A stretch of 64,000 nucleotides of DNA from Pseudopyrenochaeta lycopersici (GCA_003313425.1 NHZP01000041.1:124001-188000), one strand, 5' to 3'. Positions 20,474 through 31,532 are shown, counted from the first letter of the stretch. Translations and numbers: made by a program. Notes: generated by a model not told the origin, from the letters alone.

Positions 20474-22072
20474 ATGGCTGAGGTGCTATCGAGGCCAGAG
20501 GGTGCGCCCTTCCAACACGCCCCGCCAATATCGCGCTCCACCTCGTCGACATCGCTGTCGCTCGACGCCTTCGGTGTCCCTCGTAGAACTGCATACTTGC
20601 TGCAGGACTTGCGTTCGCCCTCGCTGAGCTCTTCACATACCTCATCGTTGCACTCGACGCCCTCTAGCAGTCTCTCACTGGACACTAAGTCGGACGAGTC
20701 AAGTAGCGAGGACGACAGTCTATCCTTCGCGAAGTACAGCACTGCAAGACGATATAAACATGCTATCGATTCCTTTGACTTGGGCCCTACGAGCAAAATA
20801 GAATCGAGCAACCGGTCATCTTCGCCAGTGCCCTCACCTGCCGAGAGCCTTTCTTTAGATACACCCCTACCAACACCAGATCCACTTTCAATATCAGAGG
20901 ATGACACGGCAATGCGTAAAGAACCTTCACATAATGTCGACTATTTATCATATGAGTGGAGAGAGGAGGACATTTGGACCTCGTGGCGGTACATCGTGGA
21001 GCACCGGAACGTGTATGGCGAGCGCTCCCGGCTCGAAAATGCATCGTGGCGAACCTGGGCGAAAGCCCAATTCGAGCTAAGGACGATGTCGCCCGATACG
21101 CTGAACTGGTGAGTCTCGATCCCCCCTCACGGTTTCCTCCAGGTTTGGTCCTGCTATTCTAACGAGCCACACAGGCTAAAGGACGTGGACGTCACCTGGT
21201 TGTATGGCCCTATGCAGGCATCGAACCGCTTTGGCTCGCAGCAAAACTCCAAGCGAGTCAGCCGATTATCCACAACCAATTCTTTCCTCAATGGTGTTGA
21301 GAAGCCAATTCTCAAGAAACGCAGCATCTCGGAAGTAATGCTGCAGAAGCCGCTATCGTATTCGTCATTAGTCAAGCAGGCTACAGAGGCAGTGCAGGCC
21401 CAGCAGACGACTGGCGTGACTCTCGAGCGACGGAAGCCTCGACCGATCATTGTCCGAGCGGCAACTGATCTCCTAGTATCCTCGATCATGTCAGGAACGA
21501 GGAGTCGAGAACCCACTGACTATTTCTTCTCGCGAGCCACGTCAGGATTGCACTCCCCGGATCAGGGCAAGAAGAAACACATCCGCTTTGACGATAAAGT
21601 GGAGCAGTGCATCGCCGTCGAGTGCAAAGACGCCGACGATGAAGAGAATGATCGCAATCACAACCCTTGGTCCAAGTACCACGACGACGATTCTTCGTCT
21701 GACGAGATTGCGGTGATGATGAAGCGCTCACGCAGAAAACGGCCATTGTTACGAACAAGCTCGAAGACCAGTACAAGCGGAGACAGCAAAACCATCGCTA
21801 AGCTACCGCCTACAACACTCAAATATAGGACAGATTCGCCGGATGTAACAGAACAGCAGCCTTCTCATTCTCTCGGATTCTGGCGTTCAAGTCGGCTATC
21901 ACCCTCACCTTCACACGAAACGTTGTGGCCACCGAACCCATTGACAAACTTCTTGCTCCCAAAGGATGATGAAGATGATGATCAATCCGAGCCGTCTAGT
22001 GTTTATGGAATCATGCTACCCAGCACTCCAACGCCATCAAATTATGCACATCGGCCCAGCACCCCACCTTAG
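20474..22072 (+). CDS. reg1: Reg1/Hex2-type protein phosphatase 1 regulatory subunit, C-terminally truncated
   Basis: Exon 1 (20474-21108) and exon 2 (21175-22072) join across a 66 bp intron (GTGAGT...CTAACG...ACACAG) that splits the Trp of LNWLKDVD. The start is the first ATG, MAEVLSRPEGA. The protein opens with a Ser-rich disordered stretch. The DUF1752 (areA GATA-like) domain follows, seen as EEDIWTSWRYIVEHRNVYGE then WRTWAKAQFEL and VDVTWLYGP. A PP1-docking type motif, KKKHIRFDDKVEQCIAVE, comes later, then acidic and Ser-rich sequence. Reg1/Hex2 targets phosphatase Glc7 to glucose-repression substrates. The frame stops at TAG (22070), yet the same frame continues with GIIDRVVDTVNTARDIAY, the conserved end of the family. 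A second stop, TAA at about 22142, and a short indel also interrupt it. The protein lacks its native C-terminus and may be a young pseudogene. Confidence 0.75.
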
Positions 22073-22501
22073 ACATCGGAACCTAGCGGGCTTCGAATAA
22101 CAGCATCTGGTATGTTTATGCCATTTGAGGACAACGAGGAATAAGCTCAGCAACTTGGCATCATAGATCGAGTGGTAGATACGGTGAACACGGCACGAGA
22201 TATAGCCTATGATGTGGAATGTTGGCTGGAGGAACTGAAGCATCAATTTTTTTTTAGCGATTGGTGTCGGTTTTTTTGTTCAATGTACTATTCATAGGGA
22301 CTTGGTTTCGGTCACTGGGCAAACAAAGTCTGGTTACGGGGTACTGCCTGGGTTTGGTGGTGGTGGTATTCTGAGAATGCTTCCGTTGATGCTTCGGTTG
22401 CATCCAGATTGGTGGGACTTTGGACATAGTACCGTTCCAAGATTGATCATAAATACGTTCAATACTGAATATACTGGCCCAATCTTCGGTAACACAGTGA
22501 T

Positions 22502-22735
22502 GGCCTCTCAACAGCAATCGCAGCTACCAGCACGCGCAAAGGCAGGAAGAGCTGCAAACAACTACTACCACAAGCTATCCAAAACCCTCTAAGTTACCAA
22601 AGATTGGCGAAGTTATGCCGAGAATACGGCACAGGTATTTATTTTCTTGCCCATCGCAATGGCCGCTTCAACGGATTCATCTCTAGAGACAAGACAGGTC
22701 AGTCCTGGTTGCCGCCAAGTCAAGATATTCTTTGT
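22502..22735 (+). pseudogene. Decayed small gene, family unrecognised
   Basis: ATG at 22502 gives MASQQQSQLPARAKAGRAA and NNYYHKLSKTL before a stop. The adjacent frame continues smoothly with LAKLCREYGTGIYFLAHRNG and RFNGFISRDKTGQSWLPP. A one-base shift near 22590 therefore joins what looks like one small protein. The pattern of a helical basic segment followed by a hydrophobic strand and a polar hairpin faintly recalls short MADS/SRF-like fungal proteins, but I cannot assign it. Confidence 0.3.
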
Positions 22736-23082
22736 AAGCCCCCCTTCATTGCAGCTATCAAGGACTAAGTCGTTTCAAGGACAGATTGTATCCCTCGCCG
22801 GTGATAAAGTCGCCGTTGCATTGCCATCAGCCTCGACGTGGACGAGCTCAGGTTACTGTACCTCACGCAGCGGGTTCATATGCGCCGTGCGACCTCAGCA
22901 AATCGGCAAATGTGGAATGTATTACAATCAAAGCCATCAAGGCAGGTTAGTAATTGGATAATAAAAACGCGGTGGATGGTACATTGAAGAACGGCAGCGA
23001 AGATATGTAACGTTACCCCAAGAGACACCATTTCGAGCTTCACACGTTTGAAAGACGAGAAAAGGTGATCGTGTTGGGGCGC

Positions 23083-23243
23083 GTTCGCAAGCAATACTCA
23101 AAATGGTGGGGTATGACGTGTAAGCTTCTAAATATAGATCCTGTGTGAAGAAAGGCCGCTTTCGACGTTTGCGCGGAGCCCATTTCGCATTCCGTACTCA
23201 GCAGTCCTCATCCTCCATCCTTCATTCCGCTCCTTGCCTCTTG
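23083..23243. repeat. Dispersed direct repeat, second copy at about 30210-30372
   Basis: The stretch from GTTCGCAAGCAATACTC through AAGAAAGGCCGCTTTCGACG to CCTTCATTCC recurs in the same orientation at 30.2-30.4 kb, with scattered mismatches. It ends exactly where the ligase 3'-flank duplicate begins. No coding function is seen. Confidence 0.75.
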
Positions 23244-23500
23244 ATACTATGGTCATGAATTCGATGATTGCAAGTGCACTTGAGTTCCAGAAGCTTCTCA
23301 TAGAATGTTGTAGTGGCAAAACGGATCTCATCGACCACATATGCCTTGCAGGTACAACGAGAACATTTTCCGGGCTAGTCTACGCATTAGCTACCCATTT
23401 GTTGCAAGGCGTAAGGAACTGACCATTTGGTGTTCCCTCTCACTCGTTACTTCTTGGTGAGTAAATGGTATTGCTATACACCCTCGCTGCCGGTCATGAC
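23243..23500. repeat. Inverted copy of the ligase 3' flank
   Basis: Matches 12461-12715 in reverse orientation at about 95% identity by eye. It ends at GTCATGAC, after which a 5'-truncated transposon begins without any terminal repeat. Confidence 0.85.
23249..23422 (+). CDS. Small hypothetical ORF (57 aa), copy of 12539-12709
   Basis: Same reading frame as the minus-strand frame beside the ligase gene, one codon longer (HLLQGVRN against RLQGVRN). It stays open despite several substitutions. No family is recognised. Confidence 0.25.
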   Translation: MVMNSMIASALEFQKLLIECCSGKTDLIDHICLAGTTRTFSGLVYALATHLLQGVRN

Positions 23501-24936
23501 CTAGACCCTACTGAAGAGCAGTCCCTTATTCAATGGATACTAGACCTCGCCCAACGAGGCTTTCCATCTCAAATTATCACTGTACAGCGGATGGCAGATG
23601 TACTGCTAGCTGCGCGAGGTGACGATCCTCCTCCTCAGCCTGTTGGCAAGAACTGGATGTCGCGCTTTATCAATCGCGAGCCAGAACTCTGTACAAGATG
23701 GAATAGAAAGCTCCACTCGCAGCGTGCTCTAAGCGAGGACCCAGCTTCTATCAGTGCGTGGTTTAAGCTGTACAAGAGACGTGCTATGCGTACGGCGTAG
23801 TAGACGCAGACTTCTATAACTTTGATGAGACTGGGTTTATGATGGGCGTCGCAGCAACGTCAAAGGTTGCCACTAGCTCAGACACTATAGGACGAGCAGT
23901 CATGGTTCAGCCAGGGAACCGCAACTGGGTCACGGCAATTGAGTCTATCAGCGCGACAGGCCGAGTGCTGCCTCCGTTCATTATCTTACATGCTAAGATG
24001 CACCAAGCTGCCTGGTACAACAGGCTACCTGCAGGCTCAGCAGGTTCAGTACTCGCAGTTAGCGACAATGGCTAGACAACAGATAAGCTAGGCCTTGAGT
24101 GGCTGAAGCACTTTAACAGGCACACGGCCTGCTGCGCTCAAGGAGCCTATCGCCTGCTTATACTAGATGGGCACAGCAGCCACGCAACACCTGAGTTCGA
24201 CCAGTACTGTAAGAAGAATAAGATTATTAGCCTCTGTATGCCTCCTCATACCTCGCATCTCCTGCAGTCTCTTGATGTTGGCTGCTGCTCTCCTCTCAAG
24301 CGTGTGTACGGCAAGGAGACAGACGAGCTTGCGCGCGAGGGTATATTTCATGTTGATAAGCTAGACTTCCTCTCTATCTACTATAAGGTCAGACGCAAGG
24401 TATTTACAGAGAAGAACATCAAGGCAGGCTTTCGAGCAACAGGCCTTATCCCAGCTTGTCCTGAGCGCGTCCTCTCGTCGCTCACAGTTGTCCGTACGCC
24501 GTCTCCACCAGCGACAACAGAGGTAGCAGCAGCTGAGTGGACAGCTGAGACGCCGCGCACGATATCTCAGCTTAAGAAACAGGCTCAACTAGTTCAAGAC
24601 CTCCTGTATCGTCAGTCTCAGAGCCCAAGTAGCCAAGCTATTCGCCAGCTTGTTAAGGGATGTCACCTTGCTATGAACTCAGCAGTCATCCTCGCGGACG
24701 AGAATACAAAGCTGCGTGCAGCTGCTCAGCGTAAACAACGTAAGAAACAGCAGCGCAGGCAATATATAGCCCGTGGAGGAGCTCTGCAGGTTGAGCAGTG
24801 CCAGCTGCTTGCTGCAGAGGCTGGTAGGCTAGTCAATGAGGGTAGTCAAGCTCAGCTTGAGCGAGTGCGCCAGCGCGCACCACCAACGTGCAGCAACTGT
24901 CATATCCAATGACATACTCGAACTCAGTGTAAAGGT
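23501..24936 (+). pseudogene. Pogo-type transposase, 5'-truncated, with zinc-knuckle tail
   Basis: The homology begins at DPTEEQSLIQWILDLAQRG, so the N-terminal HTH is missing. A one-base frameshift near 23780 separates the first block (to 23800) from the second. A TAG at 24073 replaces Trp in NGWTTD. The DDE_1 motifs are YNFDETGF, LLILDGHSSHA and LQSLDVGC. A basic coiled-coil segment follows, and then a CCHC knuckle (CSNCHIQ-stop-HTRTQC) whose Gly codon is TGA. It shares its C-terminal architecture with the elements at 28 and 53 kb and forms a second pogo lineage distinct from copies A, B and C. Confidence 0.85.
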
Positions 24937-25068
24937 AGCTAGACTAGCTTATCCATTAATTTTATCTACAATTTACTATGCTGCTGTTGAACAATTGAGC
25001 AAAAAGGTGCGTTAATTTTGGTGGGGCTGCCCACTGACTGGTTTTGCCCACTGAGTGGTGGAACACGT
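23501..25068 (+). mobile_element. 5'-truncated pogo-type transposon
   Basis: Only the right end is present, ending at 25068 before TA (25069-25070). Read inward it opens ACGTGTTCCACCACTCAG and carries TCAGTGGGCA twice, 17 bp apart. The left end and the start of the transposase are missing, and the element abuts the ligase-flank duplicate. Confidence 0.8.
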
Positions 25069-25070
25069 TA

Positions 25071-25590
25071 CTCCAAATAGCCAGGAGTAAAGGGTAGAAC
25101 CAATGTGTTGCCGACACCAGCGCTGCTCTGATAGACCAAGTACGAAGGTTGTATAGTATGGTGATAAAGAGTGAGGTTGTCTACCATGGCCGTCGCTGCT
25201 TCAGTTGCTAGCAATCAACGACAATCTTTTCCTATCACGGCACGGACGAAGGAATTTGTCCTTTGTTCAGGCACGTGCACGAGCCCGCTAGAGGTGCGTA
25301 CTCACATTGGCATGATGACGCTAGTGAGCAGGGCTTATGGTCCGAGTTCAATCCGGATTGGCTGAATCATCGCCTGTCACGAACCAGGAAGGTACGGTTC
25401 ATTGGAACTCAAAATCACGACAACAGCGAGCATTTCAATCTTTGGAATTAACGCAGTATATCGCACGTAGAAGTCCGCTCAAGACGCCCAACGACTAGCC
25501 AGCACTTCAGAAGCAGCGACCACTGCTACTGAGGCGTCATGGCGACACCGTGGCCTCGAAGGGCGAGATGGCCTACCCCGCTTCGCGAGC
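25071..25590. other. No gene recognised
   Basis: Interval between the transposon end and the LINE ORF1 remnant. Its last 100 bp may belong to the 5' part of the LINE. Confidence 0.4.
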
Positions 25591-26245
25591 ATGTTACCAC
25601 CCCTCAACACATTTCTTCACGATGTGCTGCATACTATCGAGCGCAATGGCAGCCAGGCCGTGCCAGCAGACCTCGCTGGAGATGTCATTCGCGGTGTACT
25701 CACGTTCGTATTGAAGATGAGCACATCCCTGACCTTGGCACTATTTGCGACACCCTCAGGGTCGCACAAACTGAAGCTAAAGCTACTGCGGAACACACCG
25801 CACAAGCCCTCGATCAGATCAAGAGCGAGCTCAAGAACACTACAAATCATGCAACAGACAGCTGCAAGTGTACAGCAGAATGGCAACACAGCGGAGGAGG
25901 CGAGGCCCGCTGCGAAAGAAGCAACAGAAGTAGGGAAAGCGACCCTAGAGATGGCGAGAGAGATCAAGAATAAAGCACCACAACAGCAGACAAACGGGCC
26001 AGTGTCATACGCTGCAGCGGTAGCTAGAGGTCCCCCACTAGCAGGTACATATAATACACAGAGTCGCAAAGCACCAATTGTGCAGACGCAACGTGAAGTC
26101 ATCGTGAACATCAGAGATCCGCTCACCGTACAGGCCCTTCGGGCGATGAATCCCCGCAACCTTAAAGCCCACGTGAAACGTGCAATCGAGCGAAGCGGGA
26201 ACGAGAATATTGCAAGCGTGAAGATTGTGTCATCTAACCAGCTTA
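25591..26245 (+). pseudogene. LINE (Tad-like) ORF1 remnant
   Basis: The frame ends with SYAAAVARGPPLAG, the spacer KAPIVQTQREVIVNI and then LRAMNPRNLKAHVKRAIE. This is typical of the gag-like ORF1 of fungal Tad-clade non-LTR retrotransposons. Between about 25720 and 25860 the better coding frame is the adjacent one (EDEHIPDLGTICDTLRVAQT, then a helical EAKATAEHTAQALDQIKSEL). Two compensating frameshifts therefore seem to be present. The homology stops at NQLKS at about 26245, where an ankyrin remnant begins on the other strand. ORF2 is missing. Confidence 0.65.
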
Positions 26246-26554
26246 AGAGTCCTTGACGTCCGCCCCCCTGCTGACCAGCAACTTCACCACCGCCTCGTTC
26301 CTTCCTAGAGCAGCCAAGTGCCCAAGTGTAGCACCGTCTCCCCGAATTTTGACGTCCGTTTCTCTATCCATCAGCAGCTTCACTTCTGCCTCGTTCCCTC
26401 CCTCGGCTGCCCGGTGCAGCGCCGTCCTCCCATAGTTTTCCTTCTTGTCCATGCGGTTGTGGTACCTAGGCCTCCAGCTCTTCTTTGCTAGTACCGCTTC
26501 TATCCATGGAACAATCTCCAAGAAGCACGCCATATGTAGTAACGGTGGAGGCAC
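26243..26554 (-). pseudogene. Ankyrin-repeat fragment
   Basis: About two ankyrin repeats: NYGRTALHRAAEGGNEAEV then KLLMDRETDVKIRGDGATLG, and HLAALGRNEAVVKLLVSRGA followed by DVKDS and a stop. The ends of the original protein are missing. The upstream side abuts a transposase fragment at 26572. It is probably the truncated end of a larger ankyrin protein. Confidence 0.65.
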
Positions 26555-26571
26555 AGGCTGAAATAGCCTCT

Positions 26572-26823
26572 CTATTTTCTGGTAGTTTGACTAGTAGGGC
26601 TCTGTGACTGGCGCTGGAGGATGTCCCGTATGAGCTTTGTCTGTTGCTCTAGCTGGGCAGTATTATGCGGCGTTTCCGAAGTCCATTGAGGTGCCCTCCC
26701 CCCCCCCCCCCAATTACCTGTGCCTGGTGGAGACGGAGTCTTCGTGATCGGAAGCAACGATAAGACGCGCTCAGGATCGTACGGCACTAGGCCTGCAGCT
26801 AGTTCAGGGCTGCGCCACAGCAA
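26572..26823 (-). pseudogene. C-terminal pogo-type transposase fragment
   Basis: AAGLVPYDPERVLSLLPITK and TPSPPG, then SETPHNTAQLEQQTKLIRDI and LQRQSQSP, match the region after the DDE_1 domain of the 23.5 and 28 kb elements (ATGLVPFCSERVLSTLTVVR). A 12 bp C-run (poly-Gly) interrupts it. No ends are found. Confidence 0.7.
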
Positions 26824-27003
26824 AGTAGCCTCGCAGCCTACTACACGAGGCTCAGCCTCACCACCTTCAGCATCTTGAGCGGCTGCACTGTAGCCTGCGT
26901 AGAATACTCAGACTGTAAGGGATGTATAAATGTTTCTAAATGCCACTGATTGAAAGTTACTATCGAATCCAACATCTTAGCCTTTATAATATTCGAAAAC
27001 ATC

Positions 27004-27783
27004 ATGCGCAATTACAACAATCACTTACAAGGACTCCCACTAGAGCTGCGCAACAAAATCTATGAGTATATTATCGGTGATCTGGCCCGTCTTACAATCC
27101 TCCCTGGCCCCCAAGCATGCGTGCTCGATACTCTCCGTAGACGGCTCCCGCACTGTCTTCTTCTCAGCCACCAGATTATGGACGAAGCAGCGATGGCGTA
27201 TCTGCATCACACCCTGCAGATCACAGTGGACATCAAGACTCCTAATCCTAGGGCTCTACTATCAGCAGCTCCAACCGATATGGTCTTTAAAACTATCCGT
27301 CATCTCGAATTCACGGAACCTCAAACTGAATATTATACTGATCGCTCTGGTTCCACATCCGCCTCATTCTCCGTGCACAATGTTCTTCTGCGCTGCCCGC
27401 AACTCTATAGACTTACAATACCCTTTACGGCAACAACGTTTCTTGCGATAGATAACGTGACGCCTCAGTATCGCCGCCAAATACCAAAGGAGATCGATCT
27501 GGACATTCGTTTCGGCCGCATCTTTGCACACAGAGGTCTTCAAAGGCTTTGCCTGACTTGCACCGATGCACCCTATGATAAGCGAGGATATCCCCCGGCT
27601 CCAGATTACCTCAAGTTTCAGCCGTTTGCGGAGTGGTTCCAGCGAGAAGCCAGAAGCAGAGGGAGTCATATCATACTCGATCTCGACATCACCCCAGAGG
27701 TGAAGTACGTCAATAGTCCGGAGTGTGTGAGGCGCAGAATGGGTTGTATAAGGTGGATTCAGTGGTATGACTTTTTTGGGTGA
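27004..27783 (+). CDS. 2EXR (F-box-like) domain protein
   Basis: The Met at 27004 (MRNYNNHLQGLPLELRNKIY) is the likely start; an in-frame Met at 26950 would add 18 residues. The motif LPLELRNKIYEYI is the hallmark of the 2EXR/F-box-like family common in Pezizomycotina. A CLLLSHQIMDEAAMAYLH segment, the typical second motif, follows. The 259-residue length is normal. These proteins are thought to act in protein interaction, but their functions are mostly unknown. The frame is clean in a region of wrecks, so the gene may be functional. It ends 115 bp before the transposon at 27899. Confidence 0.7.
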   Translation: MRNYNNHLQGLPLELRNKIYEYIIGDLARLTILPGPQACVLDTLRRRLPHCLLLSHQIMDEAAMAYLHHTLQITVDIKTPNPRALLSAAPTDMVFKTIRHLEFTEPQTEYYTDRSGSTSASFSVHNVLLRCPQLYRLTIPFTATTFLAIDNVTPQYRRQIPKEIDLDIRFGRIFAHRGLQRLCLTCTDAPYDKRGYPPAPDYLKFQPFAEWFQREARSRGSHIILDLDITPEVKYVNSPECVRRRMGCIRWIQWYDFFG

Positions 27784-27898
27784 GCGTCGATGCTCACTCT
27801 CAACGAGCAGGCAGAGACGTTTGCGGTTTTGAACTATGAGTACCGCAGTATATTGTCACATGGAACTAGCGCAGATGAGCTTCTCGGCGCCTGTGCTA

Positions 27899-29738
27899 AC
27901 GTGTTCAACCACTCGCTCGGCAACACCAGTCGCTCGGCCACCCCACTAATACCAACGCGCTTGGCCTCAAAACAACCACCATGACAAGGCAACGACAGCC
28001 TCCTATAGCTCAAAAGGAGGGCCGCGTCCTTCTTACGTCTCAGGCAATTAATTTAAAACAAATTACAAGCGTGCGGAGGGCCGCGAAGCTGTTTAGTATT
28101 CCTCGATCAACGCTGCAGGACAGAATTAAAGGCCGCCTGCCTCCACCAACGATTAACGCACGTAAACGTAAGCTATCGCCTACTGAGGAACAGAGCCTCG
28201 TTTAATAGATACTAGAGCTTGATCGACAAGGCTTTCCGCCTTATATTATTGACGTACGTTAGATAGGAGACGCCCTTCTCGCTGCACGAGGCCAGCAGCC
28301 TCCTCCACCTCCTCTTGGCAAGAACTGGGTCTCTCGTTTTGTTAAGGCTTAGTCAGAGCTTCAGACAAAGTGGAACCGTAAATTCTACTTACAGCGCGCA
28401 AAATGCGAGGATCCTGTAAAGATAAACGCCTGGTATAGTCTTGTAAGGGACACGATTCAGAGGTACGGGATAGTTGCTAAGGACACCTATAACTTTAATG
28501 AGACTGGGTTCATGATAGGTATCGCCTTAACGTCAAAGGTGGTTACTAGCTCTGATACTATCGGACGAGTAACTGTCGTTCAGCCTGGCAATCGTGACTG
28601 GACGACGACAATCGAGTGTGTGAGCGCTGTGGGCTTTATACTGCCTCCCTTTATCATCCTTAAGGGCAAAGTCTACCAGGCGTCGTGGTATAGTCCTAAG
28701 CTACAGCTGCCTAGCGACTGGAGCATTAGTGTAAGCGACAACGGATGGACAACCGATGACCTTGGCCTTGACTGGTTGAAGCATTTTGACCTGCACACGG
28801 CCTTACGTACTATAGGAGGCTATCGCCTTCTAATACTAGACGGCTACAGTAGCCACGCGACGCCTGCGTTTGATACTTACTGCGCAGAGAGGAATATAAT
28901 CACCCTCTGCATGCCTCCTTACACGTCCTATAAGCTATAGCCTCTTAATGTTGGTTACTTCTCGCCCCTTAAGACAGCGTACAGACACGCAATAGACAGG
29001 CTTGCGCGCTAACGGGTGCAGTTTATTGATAAGGACAAATTTCTCTATATATATCCACGTATACGTTTAACTATTCTCTTAACCTTAAACATCCTTGCAG
29101 GCTTTCGGGCGACAGGCTTAGTCCCGTTCTGTTCTGAACGTGTCCTATCAACGCTGACAGTTGTCCGTACACCGTCTCCTCTACAGACAGCAGCTACGGC
29201 TGAGGCTGTTTGGACAACAGAAACGCCTCACACTACTGATCAACTTAATCAACAGGCTCGCCTCGTACGTGAGCTCCTTCAACGTCAATCACAGAGCCCC
29301 TCAAGCAAGGCTCTCGCGCAGCTTGTTAAAGGCTGTCAGCTAGCTATGAACTCAGCTACAATCTTAGCAGAGGAAAACAGCAAACTTCGTGCCTCAAACA
29401 TGCGTTTACGACGTAGGAAGGACAAACAGCGACAATATATTGCAGCTGGAGGTGCCTTACGGGTCGAGGCAGGTCGCGCGTTGGCTGTAGCTACTGAAAT
29501 AGCGGCAAACTTGAGGGTGGAGGAGGCTTCTCGGCCTCGGCAACGAGCACCACCAACCTGCACTAAATGCGGAACTCAAGGTCACAATCGGACTTCGTGT
29601 AAACAAAGATAGAGAGCAATACTACTATATTTACTAGTAAACTTACCGCGTGGTTGTCGCATTATCATGCGTTAAGATCCTCCTGTTTTGATGAGGTGGC
29701 CGAGCGACTGGTGTTGCCGAGCGAGTGGTTGAACACGT
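27899..29738 (+). mobile_element. Pogo-type transposon with complete ends (1840 bp)
   Basis: Perfect 44 bp terminal inverted repeats (27899-27942 and 29695-29738) with TA duplications at 27897-27898 and 29739-29740. Ends open ACGTGTTCAACCACTCG and contain TCGCTCGG twice, 17 bp apart. It belongs to the CCHC-tailed lineage, like the elements at 23.5 and 53 kb. Confidence 0.93.
27981..29612 (+). pseudogene. Pogo-type transposase (544 codons) with six nonsense codons and no indels
   Basis: ATG at 27981 starts MTRQRQPPIAQKEGRVLL. A psq-type HTH follows (TSVRRAAKLFSIPRSTLQD), then the DDE_1 region with YNFNETGF, LLILDGYSSHA and L-stop-PLNV where relatives read LQSLDV. After a coiled coil the tail ends with the CCHC knuckle CTKCGTQGHNRTSC. 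All parts are in one frame. Six stops (TAA, TAG, TAG, TAG, TAG, TAA) fall where relatives have Gln or Trp, including adjacent Gln-Trp codons turned into TAA TAG at 28203-28208. The pattern indicates C-to-T mutation of the RIP type. Confidence 0.9.
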
Positions 29739-29740
29739 TA

Positions 29741-30959
29741 GTAGGAGATATAATGTAATTACTTAACTGGAACGAAACGGTCCAGCATTAGTAGCTTAAG
29801 TTGGTTAGTTCGTGACTTTTGGTAGTATTCAGAATCGATATCTCGCCCTCTCTACTAGCGGTGGCGATGTACCAGTTATATGCCACCTCTGCCGATCGCA
29901 CAATCTGAAGGCGGTGCATGGCCGTAATAGAATTCACACACACACATTCTCTCACAAACCCTACACAATGGGGTAAGTCTGCTCCAAGTTGGTGGCTTGA
30001 TTCACGCGAGAAAAGTGTTGCGCAGTTGCTGAACAATAGCGGCAAGCTCATTGGCGAGAGACTCGGCATTGTGGGACAATGGTCAAGCTCATTGGTCGGA
30101 TATTGGACCCATCTGACCCACGCCATGAGAGCAACGACGGAGCCCAAACATTTCTTCCGCAGCTACAACACACAACATACAGTCACTGATGGGCTTCCTG
30201 GTTAGCACATTCGCAAGCGATACTCGAAATGGAGGAGTAAGATATGTAAGCTTCTAAACTTAGATCTGCGTGTGAAGAAAGGCCACTTTCGACGTTGGCG
30301 CGGAGCCCATTTCGCACTCCGCACTCAGCAGTCCTTACCCTCCACCCTTCATTCCACTCTTAGCCTCTCTTTGACTAGGCCTATGTGGTGGCACCCGCCC
30401 TTTGTCTCCATTTCCTCTCCTTCTGCACACTGTCGCTTTCCCTGTTATTGCGTTGCCTGTAAAGACCTTCGTTCATCATGCGCTCCATAGTCATGGTAAG
30501 GAACATACCCTCAACAAGACTGCAGGACTGTTTTCCATCAACGAGGCGGCCAACCAGCTGCAGTGTCCGCCATGTATAGCTCTTGATGGGAAATGCTTCC
30601 CAACACTAGCAGCCAGCATGCGATCTTCTCAGACTCGCAGTCGTCGCTGCTATCGGTACAGCATACGGACAATGGCATTGCAGTTGTGCGAAGCGCAACC
30701 GCTGAAGAGTATCACCACAGTTGACCTACCATCCATCGTGGACTGGCTCATGGCTATCGCACACGGTCGCTGCCAGCGTGATTTCTAGCGTGGTCGTCAG
30801 TGGTGGCGTCCATCCCTTGCCAGCGTGATACATGGGTCTTGAAAGAGCGACCGCCACTTTAATAGACATCTTACAGGCAGTAGAATCCCTTTCTTAGTAT
30901 AATTCCATTTATTCTGCTCACATTCATAGTTTACACAAGACGATTAGGTCGTGTTTCCA
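29741..30959. other. No gene recognised; contains the second copy of a dispersed repeat
   Basis: The stretch about 30210-30372 repeats 23083-23243 in direct orientation. The rest has only short overlapping frames without motifs. Confidence 0.5.
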
Positions 30960-31038
30960 GCACTGCAGCCATGTCGTCCCAATCGCAGTCCCAGCTGGTA
31001 GCCCATACGTTGATCGAGCTTCCCAGAAGCGAAGGTTC

Positions 31039-31284
31039 ATGACTACCCGGAAGGGATATATGGGATGGGCGCCGGACAATATTTATTTTTCGAATAACGC
31101 TCAAGCTAAACGAGTGGACCTTACTTCAATAATATTCGGCTGCAATACTCCTATCGTGATTCGTCCTCATGGCCGCTATTTCCAGATCATAGGGGAAGCT
31201 TATGTCCGTGGTTTAATGGACGGAGAAGCAATAGCGCTACTGGACAAAGGTGCGTATCGTACTCAACAGTTCACATTCTGTTAG
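31039..31284 (+). pseudogene. C-terminal fragment of a HET-domain protein
   Basis: MTTRKGYMGWAPDNIYFSNN, IIFGCNTPIVIRPHGRYFQI and GEAYVRGLMDGEAI match the very C-terminal part of fungal HET proteins. That part comprises the MGWAP strand, the IFGC-PIVLRP segment and the Y-GLMDGEA end. The N-terminal HET core is absent. HET proteins trigger heterokaryon incompatibility and cell death. Confidence 0.7.
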
Positions 31285-31532
31285 TGATATCGCAGCCTTC
31301 TTGGAGATGCTATCGTTATCTAGTCATTGTCGGACCTTTCACAAGAGAGCGCGTTGAAGTAGGCGCCTTAGCCTAAGGTACGACATGACGGAATGATTGA
31401 TGTGAAGAGACATGTCACGTTTTGAATATGTCAAGAACATGATTCGTACATAGCCGCAAAGAGTGATAAAGACACCTTCCCATACCAGGATAAGGCAACA
31501 GCGCCAGAAGTCCAAGATCCCCCATTGGTGAC

